Assembly: GCA_947623225.1 (NCBI GenBank)
Contig: CANQGO010000007.1
Coordinates: forward strand, 1 to 64,000
Source of the DNA: an uncultured Clostridia bacterium
GTDB lineage: Bacteria; Bacillota; Clostridia; Christensenellales; CAG-314
Length of the DNA: 64,000 nucleotides
Reading direction: 5' to 3'
Below, one piece after another: positions 45,965 to 56,325 of this stretch (position 1 is its first letter; the number at the start of each line of letters is the position of its first letter). The notes beneath the pieces were generated by a model. The model saw only the letters and a program-made list of their open reading frames with translations. It was not told the DNA's origin and ran no database searches. The position numbers and the translations under genes were made by a program.

Positions 45965-48607
45965 TTATTTGCGGGGGTTCTTGATATTCGCTTGCGCTGC
46001 TGCAAGGCGAGCGATGGGCACGCGGTAAGGCGAGCAGGACACGTATGTCAGGTTGATATTGTGAGCGAACTCTATGCTGCTGGGATCGCCGCCGTGTTCG
46101 CCGCAGATACCGCACTGCAATTCGGGACGAGTGCCGCGACCGAGTTCGACAGCCATCTTCATCAATTTGCCCACGCCTATTGTATCCAGACGTGCAAACG
46201 GATCGGACTCGTAGATCTTGCTTGCATAGTAGCTGGGCAAGAACTTACTTGCGTCGTCACGGCTGAATCCGAAAGTCATCTGAGTCAGGTCGTTGGTGCC
46301 GAAGGAGAAGAATTCCGCTTCCTTGGCGATCTCGTCTGCCGTGAGTGCAGCACGAGGTATCTCGATCATGGTACCTACCTGATAGGTGAGTGTCGCACCG
46401 CTTTCCGCTATCACGCTGTCGGCTGTAGCGACTACCGTCTTCTTGACATATGCCAACTCTTTGACTTCGCCCACCAGCGGGATCATGATCTCGGGCACCA
46501 CATGCCAATCGGGATGACGCTTCTGCACATTCAGAGCGGCTTTGATCACCGCACGGGTCTGCATGACGGCGATCTCCGGATATGTGACTGCCAGACGGCA
46601 TCCGCGGTGACCCATCATGGGGTTGAATTCGTGCAAAGCGTTGCATATTTGCTTGATTTGAGCGACGCTCTTGTGCTGAGCCTTTGCCAGTTCTTCTATA
46701 TCACGCTCATCTGTGGGGACGAATTCGTGAAGGGGCGGATCCAGGAAGCGGATGATGACGGCCTGTCCGTGCAGTGCTTCCATAAGTCCTTCAAAGTCGG
46801 CCTGTTGGAGAGGTTCGATCTTCGCCAAGGCGACTTCTCTTTCCTCCTTGGTCTCGGAGACTATCATCTCGCGGAACTTATCTATACGTCCTTCGCCGAA
46901 GAACATATGCTCCGTACGGCACAGACCGATACCTTGTGCGCCCAGTTCAAATGCACGCTGAGCATCTTGCGGAGTATCCGCATTGGTACGAACTTCCAAC
47001 GCCTTGTATTTGTCCGCAAGGCGCATGATGCGTCCGAAATATCCGCTGTTGGGATCGGCGGGAACGGTCTTGATCTGTATGTCGTAGATCAGACCTGTAG
47101 AGCCGTCCAGCGAGATGGGATCGCCTTCATGGAAGATCTTGCCGCCCAGTTCGAATTGCTTATTGGCTTCGTCCATCTTGATGTCACCGCAACCGGACAC
47201 GCAGCATGTACCCATACCGCGAGCGACAACTGCAGCGTGAGAGGTCTGTCCGCCGCGAACGGTCAGTATGCCCTGCGCATACTTCATACCTTCGATATCT
47301 TCGGGGCTGGTCTCCAGACGTACAAGCACCACTTTCTTCTTCTGTTTGCCCAGTATTACGGCGTCCTCCGGAGTGAATACTACCGTACCAGTTGCAGCAC
47401 CGGGACTTGCAGCGATACCTTTGCCGACCACATTGCTCTGGGCCTTTGCAAGAGCGTCCGCGTCGAATGTCGGGTGCAGCAGCATATCCAGCGACTTGGC
47501 GTCTATCTGCATGAGTGCCTCTTGCTCCGTGATCATTCCTTCGTCTATAAGGTCGCAAGCGATCTTGATAGCGGCGGCAGCTGTACGCTTGCCGTTACGC
47601 GTCTGCAACATATACAGTTTGCCACGTTCGATGGTGAACTCCATATCCTGCATATCTTTGTAATGGTGTTCCAAAGTCTCGCATACTTGGAGGAATTGGT
47701 TGTAGACGTCAGGCAGCACTTCGGCCATCTGACTGATGGGCATCGGCGTACGTACGCCGGCGACCACGTCTTCGCCTTGCGCATTCATCAGGAATTCACC
47801 CATGAGTCCCTTTTCGCCTGTGGCGGGATTACGCGTGAACGCAACGCCCGTGCCGCAATCGTCACCCATGTTGCCGAATGCCATCATCTGTACATTGACT
47901 GCGGTACCCCAGCTGTAGGGTATATCGTGGTCCATACGGTACACGTTGGCGCGAGGGTTATCCCAGCTGCGGAACACCGCTTCCACCGCCGCGAACAGCT
48001 GCTCCGTCGCGTCCTGCGGGAAGGGCTTGCCTATCTTTGCCTGATACTCCGCCTTGAACTGTCCGGCGAGTTCCTTGAGGTCATCGGCAGTCATCTCTAC
48101 GTCGAACTGAATGCCGCGCTTTGCCTTCATCTCATCGATGAGTGCTTCGAAATATTTCTTGCCGACTTCCATGACGACGTCGGAGAACATCTGAATGAAA
48201 CGTCTGTAGCAGTCCCATGCCCAACGGGGATTGCCGCTCTGCTCTGCGAGTACTTCCACCACTTCATCGTTCAGACCGAGGTTGAGGATGGTATCCATCA
48301 TACCGGGCATGGACGCACGTGCGCCGGAGCGTACGGATACAAGCAGGGGATTCTTCTTGTCGCCGAACTTTTTGCCGGTGATCTTTTCCAACTTCTTGAT
48401 ATAACGAAGAATGTCGGCTTTGATTTCGTCATTGATACGTCTGCCGTCTTCATAGTACTGCGTGCACGCTTCGGTGGAGATGGTAAATCCCTGAGGTACG
48501 GGCAGACCGATATTGGTCATTTCCGCAAGGTTGGCTCCCTTACCGCCGAGAATTTCACGCATGTTCGCGTTGCCTTCGCTGAACAAATAGATAAATTTTT
48601 TTGCCAC
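45965..48607 (-). CDS. ppdK: Pyruvate, phosphate dikinase
   Basis: GKGANLAEMTNIGLPVPQGFTIST, TVRGGQTSHAAVVARGMG (phospho-His), FSFGTNDLTQMTFGFSRDD. Confidence 0.97.
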   Translation of the reverse strand: MAKKFIYLFSEGNANMREILGGKGANLAEMTNIGLPVPQGFTISTEACTQYYEDGRRINDEIKADILRYIKKLEKITGKKFGDKKNPLLVSVRSGARASMPGMMDTILNLGLNDEVVEVLAEQSGNPRWAWDCYRRFIQMFSDVVMEVGKKYFEALIDEMKAKRGIQFDVEMTADDLKELAGQFKAEYQAKIGKPFPQDATEQLFAAVEAVFRSWDNPRANVYRMDHDIPYSWGTAVNVQMMAFGNMGDDCGTGVAFTRNPATGEKGLMGEFLMNAQGEDVVAGVRTPMPISQMAEVLPDVYNQFLQVCETLEHHYKDMQDMEFTIERGKLYMLQTRNGKRTAAAAIKIACDLIDEGMITEQEALMQIDAKSLDMLLHPTFDADALAKAQSNVVGKGIAASPGAATGTVVFTPEDAVILGKQKKKVVLVRLETSPEDIEGMKYAQGILTVRGGQTSHAAVVARGMGTCCVSGCGDIKMDEANKQFELGGKIFHEGDPISLDGSTGLIYDIQIKTVPADPNSGYFGRIMRLADKYKALEVRTNADTPQDAQRAFELGAQGIGLCRTEHMFFGEGRIDKFREMIVSETKEEREVALAKIEPLQQADFEGLMEALHGQAVIIRFLDPPLHEFVPTDERDIEELAKAQHKSVAQIKQICNALHEFNPMMGHRGCRLAVTYPEIAVMQTRAVIKAALNVQKRHPDWHVVPEIMIPLVGEVKELAYVKKTVVATADSVIAESGATLTYQVGTMIEIPRAALTADEIAKEAEFFSFGTNDLTQMTFGFSRDDASKFLPSYYASKIYESDPFARLDTIGVGKLMKMAVELGRGTRPELQCGICGEHGGDPSSIEFAHNINLTYVSCSPYRVPIARLAAAQANIKNPRK

Positions 48608-48751
48608 GTTTTATTCCTCCAAAAAATAGTTTACACATATTAGGCTCTTTAGTGCCCATACGCGTTTATTTTACAATATTTTACCAAAATACACAAGCAC
48701 TTTGAAATAAAATTTCTTCAGACATACAATGATTTATTCTTCCTGTCCATA

Positions 48752-48780
48752 TTGCGAAAATCTTATATATGTGGTATATT
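48752..48780 (+). promoter_or_regulatory. Putative promoter of surface protein gene
   Basis: TTGCGA-17-TATATT. Confidence 0.5.
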
Positions 48781-48820
48781 TATAAATAAACCATCTGTAT
48801 TCGGCAAACGGAAGTAAAAT

Positions 48821-51800
48821 ATGACCGCGATAGTCAAAAAAACGATATTGATATCCATGTGCATCGCCCTGAGCATGGCGATGGCTTTCGCATGCCTGTC
48901 TGCCGGAGCCGAAGCCGTGACGGACTATTCGCAGAAAGGATATTCCTTCAGTACCGTATCCGCAGCGGAAGTACTCAGACAACTCCACGCCGACTTCTAT
49001 GCAGGGGAAGAAGAATACCTGCTCACGCATCCCGAACTGGACATAAGGTACAGCGATCACATACTGTCGAGCGCGGTAGGCATATCCTACGAGCCGTCCG
49101 ACGATACCGTTTCCGTTCGTCCGACAGAGTATTCGTATACCGCTGCCAACGGCAAGACCATCGTGTGGACGCCGACGCATGTGGACGGTGCGGAGATGAC
49201 AGACGGTGTGGCACAGGTCACAGCAGGGCAAAGGGACTACGTGACGGTGGACTATACGGCGCAATTACCCATAGACGCCGATGAGCTTAATGTATTGCTG
49301 ACTTACTACTACGACGCTGCCAAGCAGCAATCCGACAGATTGGCCGCCCACAACAGAGCCGTTGCCGACTATGCCGCTTACGTGGCGGCATTGGAGACGT
49401 ACAACGAATTGCTTGTACCGCAATACGAGCAATATCTCCGCGACTATGCCGTATGGAAACGCGCAAACGACAAATATATCGCGTATGAGAATGAATACGC
49501 ACGGTATCTTGCGGAGCAAGGCGCCTATGACCACTACGACCCGATCGAGGCGCAGGCACAGTACGAGGCCGACATGCAACTCTACCAGCAATATCTTGCC
49601 GATATGGAACTGTATGAGCAACTATACGCCCAATATCTCACAAGTATGAACGATCCGGAGGTCCTGAAATACCGCACTCAGCTGTCGATACTTGCATACA
49701 TATACGCCAAATGTGAAAAATGTTCCCTGTATGCCACTCTCTCCGGCGATCTGGTGACGCAGATATTCGGCAAAAAGGAAGAGCTGAAGATGGCACTGGT
49801 CATGGAGGGACGGGATACGGAGGCAGTCAACCGCGCGGACAGAGCGATACGCAACCTGCGCGATTTGCTGAAAAAATATGAACTTTGCAAGACGGATGAG
49901 GAAAAATATGCGTTTTATATCACCTGCTACGACGATTTGAGCCTCAACTGTGCCAATATGCTACGATGTCTGGACTACTTCTATCGGACGGACTTCATCA
50001 AAAACTATATAAAAAATAACAACAAAACCAGAATTTTCGAGATCACTATAGCCCAACTGTACGAGTTGACCGTCGCCTTAGACGACGAGACGGTCGCCAA
50101 CTACGAAGAATATTTCAACAAACGTTCTTCCGACAGAGGGTATTTCGACGAAAACTATACCATAAGCGGCAAGACGCCTGCGGACATATTGGGCGAGTGC
50201 GTTATAGAGGACACCGATTCTGCGCGTCCGTCGGAATACGGAGTACCGTATATCCCCCAAGAGCCTGTCCGACCAGATGAGGTCACCAAGCCATTGCCCC
50301 CTTCCCGTCCACAGCAGCCCATCGCGCCCATTCCCGTACCCGAGGCGGGACCGGAACCGCAACGCGTACCGGAGCCGCAATTGCCCGAAGAGGTATCGCC
50401 TCCGCTTCCGTTGCAGTTGTCTCCGGAAGAGCAGTCTCTACAGCAGACGTTTGACGCAGGGATGACTCCGCGCGAGCCGCGCACGGACGGATATATGTTG
50501 ACCGTCCATACGCAGATAAAGAAATATTTCCGCAACCAACAGACGGTCGAAGTATTTTTCTACGAGTCCCGGGACGCGAAGGAGCCATACTTCATTTCCG
50601 ATGCGGAACGCGGAAGTTTCGTAGAGCAGCCGACACACTTGCCCACCGAGCAAAAAACGGGCTACGTATGCGTCTTTGACGGGTGGACGTACTCCGATGG
50701 CGAGGCTGTGGACTGGAACGAACCGCGCGAGGGCACGGAACTGCACGTATACCCTCGATTCCAAGAAATACCCAACGAATATCCCGTCACCTGGATCATA
50801 GACGGCACGGCACACACACAATATGCCGCTTACGACAGCTATCCGCACTACGACGGCACCCCGACCAAGACAGCCGACGCCGACGGAAGGCAGTACCGCT
50901 TTGTCGGTTGGGATAGGGATATAGTACCCATGACGGACCTTCCCGTCACTTACGAAGCGAGATTTGAACCAAGTTGCCTCATCACCTGGATCACGGAGGA
51001 CTCTCAGACTGTGACGTCCTGCTGGAAGGGCGAGGTGCCCGTATATCCATACGGTACCCCCACCAAGCCTCCGTTCGGATACTACGAGTACATATTTGAC
51101 GGCTGGGACCATACTCCGACAGACGCGCAGGGCGACAGCGTGTATCGCGCGATATTCACACCGCTTACCGTACTCATGGGAGGCGGACGCCCCGCACTGA
51201 TCAGGTACGAGACCGACAGATGCATTGCGGAGTTCACCTCCGGCGAGTCCGACGCCCTGTACATACGTCGATTGCTCGATATAGCGTATACACGCGACTC
51301 GGGCGTCTATCTGGTGAACCGCAACGGTCCGACCGTGTTGGATATAGACAGCGCGGATATATATAGATTGGTACAAAACGGCGTCGCCTACTTACGTTTC
51401 GAACGTGAGCAGACGGGCTTCCGCGAATATCGCTATGCCCTGCACCTGTATGACGAGCAAAGCAATGAAATACGCTGCGATTGCGACATAGCCGTGACGG
51501 TATCCGACGCTATGAATTCCGCCAACTCAAAGTTATACGCCGCCGATGACACGTCACACCCGTTGCGCCTGAGCGTAGCGGACGGCAAGACAAACTTTTC
51601 CGTGCGGGACGGACAAGAATACATAGTAGTCACCAGATACAATGTCTTTGTGTCCGGTACCTGCGCGGAATATGTTTTTGTAAACGCCGAAAGCGGCCTC
51701 ATACACAATGACACGGTAAGTATATCCATTGGAGATATTCCCGAAGGCAAATATATCCAACGTCTCGTCGCTATTGACGTGTCCGGTAACGAGATTGCCG

Positions 51801-52249
51801 TCATCGACAACCGCTTCTCCGTTCCCTCCGACGACGTGACCGTCTTTGCCGTATTGGCGGACAGATACTATACCGTTCGGTTCAGATCGGACGGAAAAGT
51901 CATCAGTACGCGTACTTACAAGTACGGAGATATTCCCGAATCCCCCATCACTCCCTTCAAGGCTCCGGACGGAGAATACTCTTACAACTTCATCGGTTGG
52001 GACTCGGACATATCCGTCGTATACGCCGACGCCGTATACAATGCGGTATTCGAAGCCGTGCCTATGGAGAAGATCGCAACGGACATGTCCAAGCAGCTCA
52101 AGTGGGCTATCGCCGGAGTATCTGTGATAGGCGTTGCGGTGCTATTTCTCGCAGTTGGATTGCCCGTGATCCTTGTCCGCCGACGCAGAAAAGCGTCTCG
52201 CGCGAAGGCCGCTGCCGAGTCCAAGTCCGACGCGGGAGCCAAAGAGTGA
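48821..52249 (+). CDS. Large surface protein: signal peptide, Tyr-rich coiled coil, Pro-rich linker, InlB/Flg_new-type repeats, C-terminal TM
   Basis: Signal-like N-terminus; YAAYVAALETYNELLVPQYEQYLRDYAVWKRANDKYIAYENEYARYLAEQ; repeated FVGWDRDI / FDGWDHTP / FIGWDSDI modules; C-terminal TM plus RRRRKASRAK. Confidence 0.85.
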   Translation: MTAIVKKTILISMCIALSMAMAFACLSAGAEAVTDYSQKGYSFSTVSAAEVLRQLHADFYAGEEEYLLTHPELDIRYSDHILSSAVGISYEPSDDTVSVRPTEYSYTAANGKTIVWTPTHVDGAEMTDGVAQVTAGQRDYVTVDYTAQLPIDADELNVLLTYYYDAAKQQSDRLAAHNRAVADYAAYVAALETYNELLVPQYEQYLRDYAVWKRANDKYIAYENEYARYLAEQGAYDHYDPIEAQAQYEADMQLYQQYLADMELYEQLYAQYLTSMNDPEVLKYRTQLSILAYIYAKCEKCSLYATLSGDLVTQIFGKKEELKMALVMEGRDTEAVNRADRAIRNLRDLLKKYELCKTDEEKYAFYITCYDDLSLNCANMLRCLDYFYRTDFIKNYIKNNNKTRIFEITIAQLYELTVALDDETVANYEEYFNKRSSDRGYFDENYTISGKTPADILGECVIEDTDSARPSEYGVPYIPQEPVRPDEVTKPLPPSRPQQPIAPIPVPEAGPEPQRVPEPQLPEEVSPPLPLQLSPEEQSLQQTFDAGMTPREPRTDGYMLTVHTQIKKYFRNQQTVEVFFYESRDAKEPYFISDAERGSFVEQPTHLPTEQKTGYVCVFDGWTYSDGEAVDWNEPREGTELHVYPRFQEIPNEYPVTWIIDGTAHTQYAAYDSYPHYDGTPTKTADADGRQYRFVGWDRDIVPMTDLPVTYEARFEPSCLITWITEDSQTVTSCWKGEVPVYPYGTPTKPPFGYYEYIFDGWDHTPTDAQGDSVYRAIFTPLTVLMGGGRPALIRYETDRCIAEFTSGESDALYIRRLLDIAYTRDSGVYLVNRNGPTVLDIDSADIYRLVQNGVAYLRFEREQTGFREYRYALHLYDEQSNEIRCDCDIAVTVSDAMNSANSKLYAADDTSHPLRLSVADGKTNFSVRDGQEYIVVTRYNVFVSGTCAEYVFVNAESGLIHNDTVSISIGDIPEGKYIQRLVAIDVSGNEIAVIDNRFSVPSDDVTVFAVLADRYYTVRFRSDGKVISTRTYKYGDIPESPITPFKAPDGEYSYNFIGWDSDISVVYADAVYNAVFEAVPMEKIATDMSKQLKWAIAGVSVIGVAVLFLAVGLPVILVRRRRKASRAKAAAESKSDAGAKE

Positions 52250-52279
52250 TTACCCGACCGGATATACGTCGAAAACTAT

Positions 52280-52312
52280 AAAAAAACGTTCTTTTTACGG
52301 ACGTTTTTTTTG
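52280..52312 (+). terminator. Intrinsic terminator
   Basis: AAAAAACGTTC-tttttac-GGACGTTTTTTTT. Confidence 0.7.
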
Positions 52313-52320
52313 TTTACCTA

Positions 52321-52349
52321 TTGACAATGTTTTTTATGAAGAATAAAAT
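52321..52349 (+). promoter_or_regulatory. Sigma-A-type promoter
   Basis: TTGACA-17-TAAAAT. Confidence 0.75.
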
Positions 52350-52413
52350 ATTAGTTAGTATAGGCGTGCGTACGCGCGCGCGTATGACGAAAATTCTGAC
52401 GAAGGAGACTCTT

Positions 52414-55400
52414 ATGAAAAGAACCTACGGCAAATTAAAAACGGTGCTGCTTGCGCTGCTGTGCATGGCACTCGTATTCAGTTTGGCTTTTGCCTCCATC
52501 GCCGTGGCAGAGCCGCAACAGACAAGCGGCCCCATCACGGTCACGCATGACACAGACAACAAGACTTTGACTGTCACTCTGGACGCATTGCGTTTGGGCG
52601 ACATAAGCAAGACTACCCTCTCCGATGCGGGAGATGAGATAGTCGAAGCGGTCAAGGCTATCATCTTTGACCAATTTATTTCCGATGGATCCCCTGTCGC
52701 CGCCGCGATCGATGAGGAAGGCGGAGTCGACTCTTCCATGTTGGGCGAGTATCGCGACACATTGACAGACAAGCTCAAAGAACCGGGGCAACTGGACAAA
52801 TATCTCGAAGGCGGATATGATATCCTTATCAAACAGGCTGCTGCAGAGTACAACAAAACTCACGAGATGCCCCCTGATGACATCGTCAAGTTCGTACAGG
52901 AAGTTCACGATATCGTCAACGAAGCGATAAATGATCAATACTCTGGCGACACGAACAAGATAGAAGAACTGCAGGAAAGAAATCGGGCAAAGGTCAACGA
53001 GTTGGCAGAAACGATACAGGATATAGTAGACGGCAAAGAAGATTCTTTGACTCTTGCAGACTTGCTGAATGCCATCGAAAAATTGACCGTAGGAGACAAC
53101 ACCATACGTGATGACGGTTGGCAAGCGGAAGGGATCAAAAACCTGATAGGTGACCTGTTCGAGCAGATATCCCGCGCAGACAAGGAACTAACGATCAGTT
53201 ACGATATAGTCATCACCACCGCTTTCGGCGAGGCTAATATCACCATCCGGTTAGAGATTGGCAACTATGACGGCTCGGATATACAGACCGTCATCCGCTT
53301 CTTCCAGGACAACCTCAGTTTCAGAAAGATCGACGGCGTATGGACCCTGAATGTAAATGTGCCCGATAGTGTCAACGTTCTTGCACTGTTCGAGTACCTG
53401 CCCGCAAGCGCACAGCGCGACCTGTTCGAGTTGAGCGACAAGACGGGCGGCGAGATATTCGATTTCATAGACGGCTACACCACCGAGCAGACTCTGGAAC
53501 TGTTCAAGGGAATAAACTATGACGCAGCCTTCGGTGCATTGCTCGACAGAGACATAGTAGGTACCGACCTCGTCGTAGATCTCTTCCACGACTTCATTAA
53601 GGCGTTTGCTTCCAAGTCCGATTTGGACGAAGTGGAAAGTTGGCTGCGCGACAAAGGCTTCAACGGACTGCACAAGGATCTCAGGTGCTTCGTAGATGCC
53701 GCATTGGATGAGATGCATGCGCTCGGTGCTGCAGATTGGACGGAAGAAGAGTTCAGAGACTATCTGAGAGACGGATTCCACGCCTCCATCAACAGGATAC
53801 TGGACGAGGTCCAAAGTCAAAACGGTCTGGAACCTCTCTGTAACCACGTCAAAAACTTCTTCAAAGAACTGCGCGATTACACATTTGGCTTCATAAAAGA
53901 AGGCAAACTCACCAATATCGTCTCCGGCGGCAACCTGTCTTGGAGCGGTAAAGTGGATATCATCGCCAAGGACTACGACGTAGTGCTTACCAGGATCGCA
54001 CGCGCTGTTTCCGACTTCTTCGGCATCGCCGACAGAGCGACCGTAGACAGTTTCGTGACTTGGTTAGATAACAATATAAATTATAAGGACGTTGCTCTCT
54101 CGCTCCATGCAAGCATACCTCAGATCAGCAAAGTAACGTACAGTTACAACGGCAAGACTGTAACCGGTTTGCTTCCCAACGGTGTCAATGTCGCCGACTT
54201 CGGACCCGATGCGGGCAAAGACGGCAAGGATATCATAGCCTGGCTGTGCAACGACGAAGTGATTGACAAAGTAAACGGCGACGCTACCTACACCGCCGTG
54301 ACGGAATTCGACGTCGCTATCGGCGTGGACGGTATAGAGGGTGCCGACGGCATCTATCAAAAAGATTACGACCGCAAAGACTTCACTCTCTCCGCCGATG
54401 TGATCAGCGGCGAAGGTCACCCCGGATATACATATCAATGGTACAGAGCGAGCATAGCCGATCCTACCCACTTCGAACCCATAGAGAACGCGACCGCCTC
54501 TTCGTTGAAGGGCAGCAATGTCTCCGACAGCGGCATATACTACTGCCGCATTACATCCGATCTGTCCGATGACTTTGCTTACAACACCGACGAGGTGAGC
54601 ATAGATATCGCGCCCAAGTCCTTCACGCTGGCAGACGCCTGGGACTACACTCAGCCTCTGACATACACAGGCAAGACGTTGTCCATAGACCTGACTGCTG
54701 AAGCCAAGGCCGCACTGAACAACGAATTCGGGCCCAAGTGGCAGCTGGAAAACAATTCCGCAATAGATGAGGGCACTTACACTGCACGCGTCACCCTTAC
54801 AGACAGCGCGATGGCAGACAACTATGAATTGGATATCCATCAGGAATGGGAGATCGTCAAAGTACAGACGGACCCCAACGCCCCGGCAAATCCCGACGGT
54901 GAAAAGGGACATGTATTCACTGTACAAGACCAAAGCGGAAACGCTCTCGTGATCGACGGCACCACCATTCAGATCAAGGACGTCACGGGTGCCGTGAACA
55001 AGAGTTTCACCGTGACCGGTTCCAAGACCAACTATGGTATTGGTTACTTCAAGGAAGTTCTCACCCAAAACAACAAAAATCTCAACGCCACCATCATCCA
55101 ACTGCTTGACTTGAAGTTCCTGGACAAGGACGGCAAAGAATATGACGCAGAAGGCACCTTCGAAGTGACTTTGATGAATGCGGAATTGTTCGGTTCCGTA
55201 TCGCAACAAAACCTGATAGTCATACACATTCACAAAAATGCACAGACCCTGCTCACCGCCAATGTGGCGAACGGCAGTATCACCTTTACCGTCAATAACT
55301 TCTCAAGTTTCGCCATATTGTCCAATGCCGTCGCAGAAGAAGGCGTAGACACTTGGTGGATCTGGGTACTGCTTGCGATAGTCATCGTTCTGAATATAGT

Positions 55401-56187
55401 CATCATACTCCTGTTGCTCCTGCGCAGAAAAGACGACTCCGAACCAGACGAGCCGCAGGAAGCCTCCGACGATACTGCAGCGACAGAAGAACAGCCGCAG
55501 GAAGAGACTCAAGAAGAACAACCTCAGGAAGAACCGCAAGAACAACAGCCTCAGGAGGAGCCGACTCAGGAAGAGCAACCGCAAGAAGAACAACCTGTAC
55601 CGGAGCCCACTACTATTACAGAAGACGCGGCTCCCGTAGAAGATACTGTTCCCGCAGAGCCTGCCGACAACACACCCATCATAGATCCGTTCGTAGCGAC
55701 ACAAGGCACGACGCTTGACAGAAGTTTCACCGCGCGCCTGTGCCAGGCAGATGAGTCCTTGAAGGAAGCCTACTCCGCTATCAAGAACGAATTGCTCTCC
55801 TACAAGAAGATACGCTCGCGTACAAGTTGGAAGTTCGACTCCTTCTACAAAGGACGCAATAAGTGCGCTATCGTGCTGATACGCGGCAAGAAACTCAGCC
55901 TGTACCTCGCTCTCGACGCGCAAGAACTGGCTCCCAAGTATCACGCCAAGGACGTTTCGGACAAGGCTCGTTTCAAGAGCGTACCCACCCTGGTCAAAGT
56001 AAGCGGCAAGCGTTCGCTACTGTACGCTAAGCAATTGATCGCTCTGATGATGGAGCGTCTCGGCGCAGAACACGGCACAGCGGAAAACGTCAACTACAAG
56101 ATACGCACAAGATCCACCGATTCGCTCATACGCGACGGATTCATCAAAGTGAAAGAGTCAAAGGGACGTTTCGCTTCCAAGAAGTAG
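52414..56187 (+). CDS. Large single-pass surface protein with acidic Q/E/P linker and basic cytoplasmic C-terminal domain
   Basis: Signal peptide MKRTYGKLKTVLLALLCMALVFSLAFASIAVA; TM WWIWVLLAIVIVLNIVIILLLLL; (EEQPQEE)n linker; basic domain SFTARLCQADESLKEAYSAIKNELLSYKKIRSRTSWKFDSFYKGRNKCAIVLIRGKKLSLYLALD. Listed start (52321) lies in the promoter, so 52414 is used. Confidence 0.85.
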   Translation: MKRTYGKLKTVLLALLCMALVFSLAFASIAVAEPQQTSGPITVTHDTDNKTLTVTLDALRLGDISKTTLSDAGDEIVEAVKAIIFDQFISDGSPVAAAIDEEGGVDSSMLGEYRDTLTDKLKEPGQLDKYLEGGYDILIKQAAAEYNKTHEMPPDDIVKFVQEVHDIVNEAINDQYSGDTNKIEELQERNRAKVNELAETIQDIVDGKEDSLTLADLLNAIEKLTVGDNTIRDDGWQAEGIKNLIGDLFEQISRADKELTISYDIVITTAFGEANITIRLEIGNYDGSDIQTVIRFFQDNLSFRKIDGVWTLNVNVPDSVNVLALFEYLPASAQRDLFELSDKTGGEIFDFIDGYTTEQTLELFKGINYDAAFGALLDRDIVGTDLVVDLFHDFIKAFASKSDLDEVESWLRDKGFNGLHKDLRCFVDAALDEMHALGAADWTEEEFRDYLRDGFHASINRILDEVQSQNGLEPLCNHVKNFFKELRDYTFGFIKEGKLTNIVSGGNLSWSGKVDIIAKDYDVVLTRIARAVSDFFGIADRATVDSFVTWLDNNINYKDVALSLHASIPQISKVTYSYNGKTVTGLLPNGVNVADFGPDAGKDGKDIIAWLCNDEVIDKVNGDATYTAVTEFDVAIGVDGIEGADGIYQKDYDRKDFTLSADVISGEGHPGYTYQWYRASIADPTHFEPIENATASSLKGSNVSDSGIYYCRITSDLSDDFAYNTDEVSIDIAPKSFTLADAWDYTQPLTYTGKTLSIDLTAEAKAALNNEFGPKWQLENNSAIDEGTYTARVTLTDSAMADNYELDIHQEWEIVKVQTDPNAPANPDGEKGHVFTVQDQSGNALVIDGTTIQIKDVTGAVNKSFTVTGSKTNYGIGYFKEVLTQNNKNLNATIIQLLDLKFLDKDGKEYDAEGTFEVTLMNAELFGSVSQQNLIVIHIHKNAQTLLTANVANGSITFTVNNFSSFAILSNAVAEEGVDTWWIWVLLAIVIVLNIVIILLLLLRRKDDSEPDEPQEASDDTAATEEQPQEETQEEQPQEEPQEQQPQEEPTQEEQPQEEQPVPEPTTITEDAAPVEDTVPAEPADNTPIIDPFVATQGTTLDRSFTARLCQADESLKEAYSAIKNELLSYKKIRSRTSWKFDSFYKGRNKCAIVLIRGKKLSLYLALDAQELAPKYHAKDVSDKARFKSVPTLVKVSGKRSLLYAKQLIALMMERLGAEHGTAENVNYKIRTRSTDSLIRDGFIKVKESKGRFASKK

Positions 56188-56212
56188 ACGATCATTTTCC
56201 CACCCGATACAG

Positions 56213-56247
56213 ATCCCGTCAGGTACAATATCCTGACGGGATTTTTA
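56213..56247 (+). terminator. Intrinsic terminator
   Basis: ATCCCGTCAGG-tacaata-TCCTGACGGGAT TTTTAT. Confidence 0.85.
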
Positions 56248-56271
56248 TGTGGGCACACGAGCAAAATGTTG

Positions 56272-56300
56272 TTTACTTTTACCCATATTTGGTGTATACT
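56272..56300 (+). promoter_or_regulatory. Promoter of tmRNA gene
   Basis: TTTACT-17-TATACT, 26 nt before the mature 5' end. Confidence 0.7.
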
Positions 56301-56325
56301 GATAAACAAGCCGGTCTTTTGATAT

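Noticed and set aside
45932-48643. 903-aa plus-strand ORF
   Set aside because: Antisense shadow of ppdK, which has clear catalytic motifs; the translation lacks recognisable domains.
55480-55620. Short tandem DNA repeats (CAG/GAA-rich)
   Set aside because: Explained as coding low-complexity EEQPQEE linker; not a CRISPR or independent satellite.
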